A stretch of DNA of 37,617 nucleotides. Source: Thermoproteota archaeon (GTDB lineage Archaea; Korarchaeota; JAOZGF01; JAOZFZ01). Of the stretch, positions 17,442 to 26,445 are shown piece by piece. Both the position numbers and the translations under genes were made by a program. Below the pieces are notes generated by a model. The model did no database searches. It saw only the letters and a list, made by a program, of their open reading frames with translations, and was not told where the DNA came from. The stretch spans positions 1-37,617 of the forward strand of contig JAOZFL010000182.1 of the NCBI GenBank assembly GCA_027491455.1, read 5' to 3'. Position 1 is the stretch's first letter; each line of letters starts with the position of its first letter.

Positions 17442-17692
17442 CGTTTACAACTTTACAAAATAAACGAAAAGCTTAACACCACTATTTATGCTAAGACATC
17501 ATAACTTTACTCGGCAAAACAGCCGTTAACATCGATATACAGTATGTCTTGATGGAATGGGAACCTCGGCATGTTTATCTTATGATCGATGAAAAAGCTA
17601 AACATCTTCATATTTTAAAAAGAGATAAATTTTACAACTGTTAACGTTAACTTTCCTATCTCCACGAAAAGTAAACATTTAAACAAACATAT

Positions 17693-18553
17693 GTGGAGAT
17701 GATACCCTTGGATAAAGTAAAAATAGGGGTTATAGGTGGGTCAGGTCTATACGAGTTAATAGAAAACCCTGAATACATGGTGTTGAAAACACCTTTTGGT
17801 GAAACACCAAGGATAGAGGTGGGCCATGTTAAAGGGAGGAAAGTAGCCTTTCTTCCAAGACACGGTAAACCAGGGGTAAAAAAGAAAGTAGGTCACGCTG
17901 TCCCACCGTTTAAAATAAATTTTAAAGCTAATGTTTACGGTTTAAGGATGTTAGGTGTTGAAAGGATAATTGCAACTAATGCATGCGGCTCCCTTAATAT
18001 GAAAATAAATCCTGGAGACATAGTTTTACCAGATCAATTCATAGATTTCACTAAACTAAGGGAAACCACTTTTTTCGACGGAGAAACAGCTGTAAGCATT
18101 TGGAGGGATAAACCACCAATAAAAACAGTTGCACATGTGGATTTCACGGATCCATACTGTCCAGAATTAAGGAAACTGATATTTGAAGCTTGTGTTTCTC
18201 TCGGCCTTAAATGTCATGTTCAAGGGACATATGTATGTACTGAGGGGCCGCGTTTCGAAACACCTGCTGAAATAAAGATGTTCCGTGTTCTAGGAGGAGA
18301 CGTAGTTGGCATGACATCTATACCTGAAGCTGTACTTGCAAGGGAATTAACTATGTGTTATGCAAGCGTATCTGTTTCAACTAATTGGGCTGCTGGGATA
18401 AGTAAGGAGAAAATAACACATGAAGAAGTCGTGGATTTATTTTCGAAAAGGATCACCCAGGTGAGGGAAATAATTAAAAGAGCTATTTTAGCCATTCCTA
18501 AAGAGAGGAGATGTCGCTGTAAAGACGCATTAAAGGGGGCTTTACCGCGTTAA
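17693..18553 (+). CDS. mtnP: S-methyl-5'-thioadenosine phosphorylase / purine nucleoside phosphorylase family
   Basis: IGVIGGSGLYEL, ATNACGSLNMKINPGDIVLPDQFIDFT, YVCTEGPRFETPAEIKMFRVLGGDVVGMTSIPEAVLARELTMCYASVSVSTNWAAG. Confidence 0.94.
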   Translation: MEMIPLDKVKIGVIGGSGLYELIENPEYMVLKTPFGETPRIEVGHVKGRKVAFLPRHGKPGVKKKVGHAVPPFKINFKANVYGLRMLGVERIIATNACGSLNMKINPGDIVLPDQFIDFTKLRETTFFDGETAVSIWRDKPPIKTVAHVDFTDPYCPELRKLIFEACVSLGLKCHVQGTYVCTEGPRFETPAEIKMFRVLGGDVVGMTSIPEAVLARELTMCYASVSVSTNWAAGISKEKITHEEVVDLFSKRITQVREIIKRAILAIPKERRCRCKDALKGALPR

Positions 18554-18555
18554 AT

Positions 18556-20409
18556 TCATGGCTTCCTAATCCCTTCAATGGCTTTTCTAAACCCTGTTTT
18601 CACCGTTGTTTGTCGTTTAAGGGCTTCATTTAAGCTTTCACCTATTAAATCCTCTTTTTCCTTTAAAAGATTCATTATTTTAGCGATTTTCTCCTTTGCC
18701 TCTTTTAAAAAGTCTTCTTTATTTATTTTTCCGAAGCTAATTGCTTCCAGTTTCTCTTCCAGTTCCCTTGTTAAATCCTTTGAGAGAACGTCCCTGCAGT
18801 ATTTATTAAGGGCTTCAAAAACAGCTTTCCCTAGAGGAGTTATCTTTATGCTTTTCCTTCCCTCAATGTATTTCCTTTCGAAAAGCTTCTCGATTATTAA
18901 GGCCCTAGTTGCTTTTGTACCTAAATTGTTTCTTTCCAAGACTTTAATCAGTGAAGCAGGACTATACCTTTGTGGAAGCTTAGTTTCTCCCCTTTTAATT
19001 TGGATTTCCACGACCCTTACTTCATCGCCCACCTTGATCGGGGGTAATATAACCTCTGAAACCCTGTAGTATGGATAGTATCTTATCCACCCCCTTTCAA
19101 TTAACCTTTTACCTTTAAGGATGTAGAGATGTTTATTCAGGGAAATTTTCGCTGTAACGGTTTCAACCCTGCCGGTTTCGCCGAAAACAGCTAGAAACCT
19201 GTACACAATTAAATCGTAGAGTTTCCTTTCATCCAGAGATAGGTTTCTAGGTTTTAAACCAGTTGGGTAAATCGCTGGGTGAGCAGGGTCCTCTTTCCTT
19301 CCTTGATTGGGTTTCAAGTAGGGTTTCTCTAGGAGTTCCTCAGCTAAATCCTTGAATTTATCTTGCAAAAAAATTTTAGTTAATATTTCCCTGTAACCTA
19401 TGCTTTCCGGGAGTTTTTGAGAAGATGTCCTCGGATAAGATATTAAACCGTTTTCGTAGAGGTTCTGAGCTATCCTCTGTGTTTTCATGGGTGTAAAGCC
19501 GAGTTTAGAGTGGGCCTCTGTCTGTAGGTCTCCTAGGTTAAAGGGGGTGGGCGGCTTTATTTTAGCTTCCCTAACTGATACCTCTAAAACCACCGCCCTC
19601 TCCGTTTCACTTTCCCCTTTAATTTTCTCTGCTTCCCCCTTGCTCCAAATAACGGGTTTCTCGTATCCAGCTGTGACCCTTTCCCCCCTTATCAATAATT
19701 TAACTTGGAGTTTCCAGAAAGGAGTGGGTTTAAACCTCTTTATTTCCTCTTCCCTTTCATATATGAAGCTCAGCGTTGGTCCCTGAACCCTGCCCATGGA
19801 TAAAGTTTTATTGATCCCCTTCCTCCTCAAAGAAATCATCAGGGCCCTCGACGTGTTTATCCCCCACCACCAATCAATTATAGCCCTTGTTTCACCTGCA
19901 TATGCCAAGTTTAAATCGAAGGGCATGGGTTTCTGGAAAGCCCTTCTTAACTCTTCACTGGTTAAAGTCGAAAACTTCATCCTCGGTATGTAACGTATTT
20001 CGTTGTCGCTAAGTTTACATATATACCTTAAAATGTTATAGGCTATTGTTTGTCCCTCTATGTCATAGTCACATGCAACCATGTATTCCCTGGCTCTTTT
20101 AGAGATTTCTTCAAGTTGATCTAGGAACGGTTTAACGTATTCTGCTTTTCTATCGACCTCCGGCAACCTATCCCATTTCAAATCGAAAACTGGGTAGTAG
20201 AAACCACTTGAATTCTGTTTTAACCCGAAAACATGTCCAACAGCCGGTACAACAACTATTCTTTTACCGTTAACCTCGGTTTCATATCTATAAACGTTTC
20301 CATAAAACATTTTCTTTTTAACCCTGCTTCCACCGATGGCCTCAGCTATTTTTCCACTGACCCTGGGTTTCTCTGAGATCACCATTACATCGAAGTCTTT
20401 CTCGGTCAA
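18556..20409 (-). CDS. topA: Type IA DNA topoisomerase (TopA)
   Basis: Toprim VISEKPRVSGKIAEAIG and CDYDIEGQTIAYNIL; active-site LISYPRTSSQ; DPAHPAIYPTG. No C-terminal Cys clusters. Confidence 0.94.
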   Translation of the reverse strand: MTEKDFDVMVISEKPRVSGKIAEAIGGSRVKKKMFYGNVYRYETEVNGKRIVVVPAVGHVFGLKQNSSGFYYPVFDLKWDRLPEVDRKAEYVKPFLDQLEEISKRAREYMVACDYDIEGQTIAYNILRYICKLSDNEIRYIPRMKFSTLTSEELRRAFQKPMPFDLNLAYAGETRAIIDWWWGINTSRALMISLRRKGINKTLSMGRVQGPTLSFIYEREEEIKRFKPTPFWKLQVKLLIRGERVTAGYEKPVIWSKGEAEKIKGESETERAVVLEVSVREAKIKPPTPFNLGDLQTEAHSKLGFTPMKTQRIAQNLYENGLISYPRTSSQKLPESIGYREILTKIFLQDKFKDLAEELLEKPYLKPNQGRKEDPAHPAIYPTGLKPRNLSLDERKLYDLIVYRFLAVFGETGRVETVTAKISLNKHLYILKGKRLIERGWIRYYPYYRVSEVILPPIKVGDEVRVVEIQIKRGETKLPQRYSPASLIKVLERNNLGTKATRALIIEKLFERKYIEGRKSIKITPLGKAVFEALNKYCRDVLSKDLTRELEEKLEAISFGKINKEDFLKEAKEKIAKIMNLLKEKEDLIGESLNEALKRQTTVKTGFRKAIEGIRKP

Positions 20410-20632
20410 AACATAACCCCTTAGTTAAATTTCCCCTTTTAAACCCACCCTGAACGTTAACGATTTAAATTTTAAATGCGGTGTTTAACTAAATAAAGAT
20501 TAGGATTTTAAGAAATATTTAAACATAAGAGATGAAAGTAAAGGTGTCTTACACATATACTTAAAAATTTTAAAAGAAGAAAGTAATAGTTCAATTTGAA
20601 AGTACACCCAGTACATACAAGAGTGGAGAGAA

Positions 20633-22528
20633 ATGTTCTTCCCTGAATCTATGATGAAAGTCACGCTTGTCTCGCTTAAATCGGTTAAAGACGAATTAGT
20701 CTTAGCTATTGGAAAAGCAGGGTGTCTCCATGTAACTCCACTTGACAAGCTCAGACTTAGCCAATTTAAAAGCATCCCTGAAAACCCAGATTTACCGAAA
20801 TACCTTTCTATCACGGCTAAAGTTAAACGATTAATCGAAGAATATAAAAGGATAACTGGAGAGGAACACGGAGAAGACTTGGAAATGGATCCAAGATACA
20901 GAGAAATAAACAATGCATTGAAATATATAGATGAAGCAAATCAAAACCTAAATGAAATAATTAAACGCTACGATAAGGTTTTAGATGAATTAAAGGGGCT
21001 TGAAGAACAAAAAGAATCCATTGACCTGCTCATCCAACACGGTGTAGACCCTAGGTCTCTGGTTAAGGTTGAAGGGAGGGTTGCTAAAGTCGGTTTAATC
21101 TCCAATCGACAGGTACCTCTGCTAAGATACTACTTAAAGGATATAGAAACCATAAAATTTAACTTGAAATACACTAAAACCGTTGAGTCCCTTCTAACAA
21201 TAGTTTACCCAGAGAAACTTAAGGATTGGACTGAGAGGCTTCTAAAGCAGCTGGGCTTCAAGGAGTTAAAACTGCCTGGAACCTTAGAGGACAGCCTTGA
21301 ATCTATGAAGGAAAAAATCGAGGGGAAAATAAAGGAAAGAGGGGAGGAGTTAAAAGAGATAAGTAAAGATTTCAAGGAAAAATTTAAGCAGTTCCCATTT
21401 ATAAAATCCATCGGCAAATTCTACGAGGACCTTCATAAAATTGAAACGGTTAAGAGGGAAGCAGGTGAAACAAAGTTTCTCTTCGCGGTTCAGGGATGGG
21501 CCCCTAAATCAGCTTTAAATAAACTTGAAGGGAAAATAAAGGAAGTAGCCGACGATAAATTCATCATGGTCGTCGAGAAACCACGACACGAAGAGAAACC
21601 ACCTGTTAGACTCAGCAACCCAAGGATATTTAAGCCCTTTGAATACATCACCAACATGTACGGGGTCCCCGACTATAACGCAATGGATCCAACAATCATA
21701 TCCGCTGTCCTTCTCCCCTTAATGTTTGGAATGATGTTCGGGGATTTTGGACAGGGAATAGTTCTGTTTTTAGCTGGGCTACTTGCAACAAGGTTTAAAG
21801 GGGAATCGATGAAGTCCCTTGGAAAAATATTAATGGTTTGCGGGGTTTTAGCTTCGATCTTTGGTTTAATATACGGTGAATCTTTCCTGATGCATTTCGG
21901 GCACCCCGTGATTGAACCCTTAAAAGACGTCATGGATCTACTTGTAATCTCTCTCTGGTTCGGCGTTGCACAAATAGTCTTCGGCCTTGCCATAAACATA
22001 TATGTATCCCTTAAGAACAGGGAATTTATTGAAGGGTTTTTAGGGGAGAAGGGGTTAGCTGCCTTAATAACATACTTCTCAGGTGTGTACTTAGTTGCCA
22101 GTTTCGGCACGGACTTCAGTAAATGGTCTAAAGGTTTAACTATAATCCTCATACCATTACTGTGCCTAACAGCTATTGCCCTAAACAAATTAGTGGAAGG
22201 GATTAAGCACGGCAGCATAGCAGATGGGTTCTACGAGGGATTCGGGGCTACTGTAGACCTAGTGTTAAGTTTCTTCTCTAACTCACTTTCATATGTCAGG
22301 TTAGCTGCTTTCGCAGTTGCACACGTAGCGTTTGGATTAGTGGCCGAGATAATGGTCGGTGAACAATTAACGTTGTCAGGTCTCCCAATGCTTTTGATGC
22401 TGAACTTTCTGGTCTTATCCATCGAGGCAATAGTTGTTTTTATACAGTCGCTTAGGCTTCTTTTCTACGAGTTTTACGGTAAATTTTATAAAACAGGACA
22501 ATTAGTATACTCACCATTTACCCTTTAA
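20633..22528 (+). CDS. atpI: A/V-type ATP synthase subunit I (a)
   Basis: Long helical N-terminal half plus multi-TM C-terminal domain with FGMMFGDFGQGIVLFLAG, LSFFSNSLSYVRLAAFAVAHVAFG and IQSLRLLFYEFYGKFY. Confidence 0.95.
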   Translation: MFFPESMMKVTLVSLKSVKDELVLAIGKAGCLHVTPLDKLRLSQFKSIPENPDLPKYLSITAKVKRLIEEYKRITGEEHGEDLEMDPRYREINNALKYIDEANQNLNEIIKRYDKVLDELKGLEEQKESIDLLIQHGVDPRSLVKVEGRVAKVGLISNRQVPLLRYYLKDIETIKFNLKYTKTVESLLTIVYPEKLKDWTERLLKQLGFKELKLPGTLEDSLESMKEKIEGKIKERGEELKEISKDFKEKFKQFPFIKSIGKFYEDLHKIETVKREAGETKFLFAVQGWAPKSALNKLEGKIKEVADDKFIMVVEKPRHEEKPPVRLSNPRIFKPFEYITNMYGVPDYNAMDPTIISAVLLPLMFGMMFGDFGQGIVLFLAGLLATRFKGESMKSLGKILMVCGVLASIFGLIYGESFLMHFGHPVIEPLKDVMDLLVISLWFGVAQIVFGLAINIYVSLKNREFIEGFLGEKGLAALITYFSGVYLVASFGTDFSKWSKGLTIILIPLLCLTAIALNKLVEGIKHGSIADGFYEGFGATVDLVLSFFSNSLSYVRLAAFAVAHVAFGLVAEIMVGEQLTLSGLPMLLMLNFLVLSIEAIVVFIQSLRLLFYEFYGKFYKTGQLVYSPFTL

Positions 22529-22552
22529 AGGGAGTTCTTAAATAAGTTAGAG

Positions 22553-22936
22553 GTGCAAGATGACATGTCAAGCAAGAAGGGAGAAGTAAAACAGAAGAAA
22601 AGGATTTTTGCCTTATTTTTATTGTTGAACGTTGTTTTAACGACTACAATACTGATCATAGGGGTTTGGGCTTTAACTTCCCAGTTTAGCGGTGGAGCAT
22701 CTGACAAGGCCCAGGTAGCCGGTGAAAAGGGGTTCGGGTTACTTGCAGCTGCAATAGCTACAGGGTTAGCCACTATAGGAGCAGGTTACGCGGTTGGACA
22801 CAGTTCCGCCGCTGGCATAACAGCTCTAGTTGAAAACCCCGGGTTATTCGGTAGAGCATTGATCTTCATAGCTCTGGGTGAAGGAATCGCTATCTACGGG
22901 TTACTTGTAACCTTCATAATAATAGGGCTCCTTTAA
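22553..22936 (+). CDS. atpK: A/V-type ATP synthase subunit K (c, proteolipid)
   Basis: GLLAAAIATGLATIGAGYAVGHSSAAGITALVENPGLFGRALIFIALGEGIAIYGLLVTFII hairpin with the ion-binding Glu in ALGEGIAIYG; extra N-terminal hydrophobic helix. Confidence 0.93.
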   Translation: MQDDMSSKKGEVKQKKRIFALFLLLNVVLTTTILIIGVWALTSQFSGGASDKAQVAGEKGFGLLAAAIATGLATIGAGYAVGHSSAAGITALVENPGLFGRALIFIALGEGIAIYGLLVTFIIIGLL

Positions 22937-22979
22937 CTTGGAAAAATGGGTTTCGATAAACGGGCTGGGAGGAACATAG

Positions 22980-24008
22980 TTAAAGGAAAGGGGGTTTCCC
23001 CGTAACCCCAAACAATTTGCTGTTAGCTATAGCTACTAGGTTCCTTATCTCTGCTTCCTTAAGTAAGAGGTAACCGAGGACGTACCCGATACCGTGGGGG
23101 TCCTTCCTCATCGATTTAACAGTTATCCTCATTATCTGTTGTTCAATGGCCTCTTCAAAACGGTTAATAGCACCTGTTTTCTCGAGTTTTTCAATGGCTT
23201 CCCTGAGCTGGAACCCGATGGGGAAGCCGCGAAGGACATTAATTGCATCTTTTAGGTTTTTCGCCTTTATCATCGACTCTATCAGTTCAGTTTCCCTCGC
23301 CTTTAAAACATATTTCTCTATTTCTTCTGGTGGAATACCTTCCCCCTTTAACAAGATAACTGTAGAGACATCTTCAAGGGTGAAGATGCGGCTTAGGGAC
23401 TCAATTGTTTCCTTTGCCCCCTTAACCTTTAATTTTTGAAGAGACCTGAGAAGCTGCTTTTTATATGCCTTTTCAAGGGCTTTCTCCATGAAAACAACTT
23501 TACCTGTCTCCTTAAACATCATTAGGCTTTGCATTAGAAATACATGGTAAGGTGTAAACCTTAACAGGTTAATAGCTTCTTCAAGGTTCTCTGCCCTTAG
23601 TAAAGCATCGAAATTTATAGATGACAATCTAGGTGGAATTTTAACTATTAATCTCCTGTGTTCATCCCCTATCTCTTTGCCCTCAGATTTCCACCAAAGG
23701 ATTTTTTTAAGGTTCAGCACCTCTACTCTCCTTGAAAAGTCGCGAAGGAAGTCTCTGATTCCAGGTTCAGCTGTGGAGAAGAGAATGTAAAGTGAATTCA
23801 ACCAGTTCTTGGTGAGTGCAGCTTCTAACGCGTAAATGCTCATTTCCCCCTTTAAAAACTCGTCGATTTCACGTCTGTACCCTTTCTCCCTCAAAAAATC
23901 AGCTAATTCCACAATATCCTTTGTTTTCTCCAGTTTTCCATAGTCTTCCTTAGATAGAAACCTTGTTTTCAGGCCGTGAGCCCTGTAAAAAGTGTATTCA
24001 GATGACAT
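22980..24008 (-). CDS. atpC: A/V-type ATP synthase subunit C
   Basis: Helical VatC/Ac39-like ORF, YTFYRAHGLKTRFLSKEDYGKL...; C-terminal IGYVLGYLLLKEAEIRNLVAIANSKLFG. Confidence 0.92.
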   Translation of the reverse strand: MSSEYTFYRAHGLKTRFLSKEDYGKLEKTKDIVELADFLREKGYRREIDEFLKGEMSIYALEAALTKNWLNSLYILFSTAEPGIRDFLRDFSRRVEVLNLKKILWWKSEGKEIGDEHRRLIVKIPPRLSSINFDALLRAENLEEAINLLRFTPYHVFLMQSLMMFKETGKVVFMEKALEKAYKKQLLRSLQKLKVKGAKETIESLSRIFTLEDVSTVILLKGEGIPPEEIEKYVLKARETELIESMIKAKNLKDAINVLRGFPIGFQLREAIEKLEKTGAINRFEEAIEQQIMRITVKSMRKDPHGIGYVLGYLLLKEAEIRNLVAIANSKLFGVTGKPPFL

Positions 24009-24009
24009 T

Positions 24010-24630
24010 TCAACTCCTCCTTTCCAGTATTTGCTTCACCTTCTTTGTCCTCGCAAAATCCTCAAGCTCTTCTTCTTCAAGTTTTTCCTCAACATATTTT
24101 ATTGTTTGGGAAAGTTGGGGTAAAATTATTTTCCTAATTGCGTTCACTTTTCTGTTTGCCTCGGAAAGAGAGACAGCAAGCTTCTCAACTTTTCCTTCTA
24201 ACACCCCTATTTCAATGCATTCCCTTATCGAATCTTTCATTTCAGAAATAGCCAACCTTAGGGTGGCATCCCCCTTTAATAGTTTTTCATCAAGTGAACC
24301 ATTGGTTTTCACCCTAGGTATGTAGACTCCCATGAGGTTCTCAGGGGTTACATCGATTTCAATAGCTCCTTCATTTGCTTTAGCTGCAGCTTTCACTTCG
24401 TTACTGCCTAAAAGCAAGAAGGCATCTATCACGGTGCTGTAAGATCTACTGAGTTCTTCTTCAAGTTCTATTCTTTTCTCTAAAACCTCGGCTAAAACTG
24501 CTCTTAACTCCTTTGCCAGACTATCTCTTTTCCTCTCTATGAGTTCACCAGCTCTGATAACGTAATCTCTTCTCTTCTTAAGTTTTAAAAGCTCCCCCTT
24601 AGTAGGCCTAACCTTTCTAAGAGCACTCAA
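24010..24630 (-). CDS. atpD: A/V-type ATP synthase subunit D (TTG start)
   Basis: VRPTKGELLKLKKRRDYVIRAGELIERKRDSLAKEL...; C-terminal RKVNAIRKIILPQLSQTIKYVEEKLEEEELEDFARTKKVKQ. Confidence 0.94.
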   Translation of the reverse strand: MSALRKVRPTKGELLKLKKRRDYVIRAGELIERKRDSLAKELRAVLAEVLEKRIELEEELSRSYSTVIDAFLLLGSNEVKAAAKANEGAIEIDVTPENLMGVYIPRVKTNGSLDEKLLKGDATLRLAISEMKDSIRECIEIGVLEGKVEKLAVSLSEANRKVNAIRKIILPQLSQTIKYVEEKLEEEELEDFARTKKVKQILERRS

Positions 24631-24649
24631 TTACAACCCCTCAATTATC

Positions 24650-24669
24650 TAAAATGATGCATCATTTTA
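24650..24669. promoter_or_regulatory. 20-bp perfect palindrome upstream of atpD
   Basis: TAAAATGATGCATCATTTTA equals its own reverse complement; 20-39 nt upstream of the atpD start. Confidence 0.5.
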
Positions 24670-25038
24670 AAAAAGGGTTAACTAAATCGCGAATTAAAAA
24701 TTTTTACTGGTGTTATGAAAACACTTGTAAGAGTGTAATAAACCTATCTAAAGGGTTTTTCGGTGAAAATTCATGTTATACTTGTTTAGACTTTGCCTTA
24801 TACTCTCAGTTTTCCAGGTTTCATTTCTCTTATATAGGTGATTATTAGTTCATTCCTTTCCAGGGCTAGCTCTCCTAAAATCGCATTTTACAACTCTCTC
24901 GCCTCAACCATGTCCTTGCGGAAGAGTTAGTGATAGAAATCTGCTGTTAAGTATTATTAAGTAGGGGATCAGCTGAACATAACAGTTAAGCCCTTTTTCA
25001 GCGTCTCCTAAATTCTCTGTTAAGTAGCGCTCTTCAAG

Positions 25039-26445
25039 CTAGGCTTCTAAACGAATTCGCTCAGGGCCACGGTACTTCTTTATTAGGTCCTCAGTAATCC
25101 TGATTAACTCCTCAGTTGGGAATGTAGACAATAAGTCCCAGGCGATATCTAAAGTCCTCTCAATAGATCTATTCTCATAGAAACCCTGATTAACAAACTT
25201 CTTCTCAAACTCATTGGCGAATTCGAGATATCTCCGCTCTCTGCCACTAAGGCCTCTTTCGCCGATGATTCTAGCCAAATCCCTAGCCTTAACGCCTTCA
25301 GAATAAGCCAAGTAGAGCTGGTCACTAACACCTTTATGGTCCTCTCTGGTCTTACCTCTACCAATACCCTTCTGCATTAACCTTGAAAGAGAATCCAAGA
25401 CATTAATCGGAGGGTAGACTCCTTTTGCATCAAGTTCCCTACTAAAAACAATTTGCCCTTCAGTGATATAACCAGATAAATCTGGTACAGGATGGGTTAT
25501 GTCATCATCTTGCATCGTTAGGACGGGCATTTGGGTTATGGAGCCTTTTAAGCCTTTTACTCGGCCTGCACGTTCGTATATGGTGGCCAGATCTGTGTAT
25601 AAATAGCCTGGGTATCCTTTTCTACTTGGTACTTCTTCTCTTGCTGCACTTATTTCTCTCAGTGCTTCAGCATAGTTTGCCATGTCTGTGAGTATAACTA
25701 GGATATGCATCCCTTGGTCATATGCTAGGTATTCTGCCGCTGTTAAGGCTATTCTAGGTGTTATTATTCTCTCTATTGTTGGGTCGTTTGCTAGGTTTAG
25801 GTATACTACTGATCTTTCTAGGGCCCCTGTTTCTTGGAATTGACCCATGAAGAACCGGGCTTCTTCGTTTTTTATCCCCATTGCTGCGAAGACTAGGGCG
25901 AATTCTTCTTCTTTTCCTAGGATTGTTGCTTGCCTCGCTATTTGAGCTGCTAGTCGGTTGTGTGGTAAGCCTGCCCCTGAGAATATTGGTAATTTTTGTC
26001 CTCTGATTAATGAGTTCATGCCATCTATGGCTGATATCCCTGTTTGTATGAAATCCGTGGGGTATTCTCTTGCAGCAGGGTTTAACGGGGCTCCGTTTAT
26101 ATCTCTTTTATCTTCATACATGGGTTTCGGCCCTTTGTCTATAGGTTCTCCTATTCCGTTGAAGATTCTTCCTAGAAGTTCTGTTGAGACAGGTGTTTCC
26201 AGAGCTGTTCCTGTGAATCTAACTGAGAGTTTTTGAGTGTCCATTCCCTCTGTTTCTCCGAATATCTGGACAACTGCGTAGTTTTTAGCTGAGTCTAATA
26301 CTCTCCCCATTCTTGTGGATCCATCTGCCATGATTATTTCGACTACTTCGTCGTATCCTACATCAGTGATGTTTTCTATTATCATTAGGGAGCCCTTTAT
26401 TTCTTTTACTCCTACGTAGTGGAGACCAGCTGTTTCAATTGTCAT
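25039..26445 (-). CDS. atpB: A/V-type ATP synthase subunit B
   Basis: [93 protein letters not shown]. Confidence 0.97.
   Translation of the reverse strand: MTIETAGLHYVGVKEIKGSLMIIENITDVGYDEVVEIIMADGSTRMGRVLDSAKNYAVVQIFGETEGMDTQKLSVRFTGTALETPVSTELLGRIFNGIGEPIDKGPKPMYEDKRDINGAPLNPAAREYPTDFIQTGISAIDGMNSLIRGQKLPIFSGAGLPHNRLAAQIARQATILGKEEEFALVFAAMGIKNEEARFFMGQFQETGALERSVVYLNLANDPTIERIITPRIALTAAEYLAYDQGMHILVILTDMANYAEALREISAAREEVPSRKGYPGYLYTDLATIYERAGRVKGLKGSITQMPVLTMQDDDITHPVPDLSGYITEGQIVFSRELDAKGVYPPINVLDSLSRLMQKGIGRGKTREDHKGVSDQLYLAYSEGVKARDLARIIGERGLSGRERRYLEFANEFEKKFVNQGFYENRSIERTLDIAWDLLSTFPTEELIRITEDLIKKYRGPERIRLEA

Noticed and set aside
24654-24848. 64-aa + ORF MMHHFKKGLTK... between atpB and atpD
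   Set aside because: No family resemblance, begins inside the palindrome, AT-rich composition; more likely chance.
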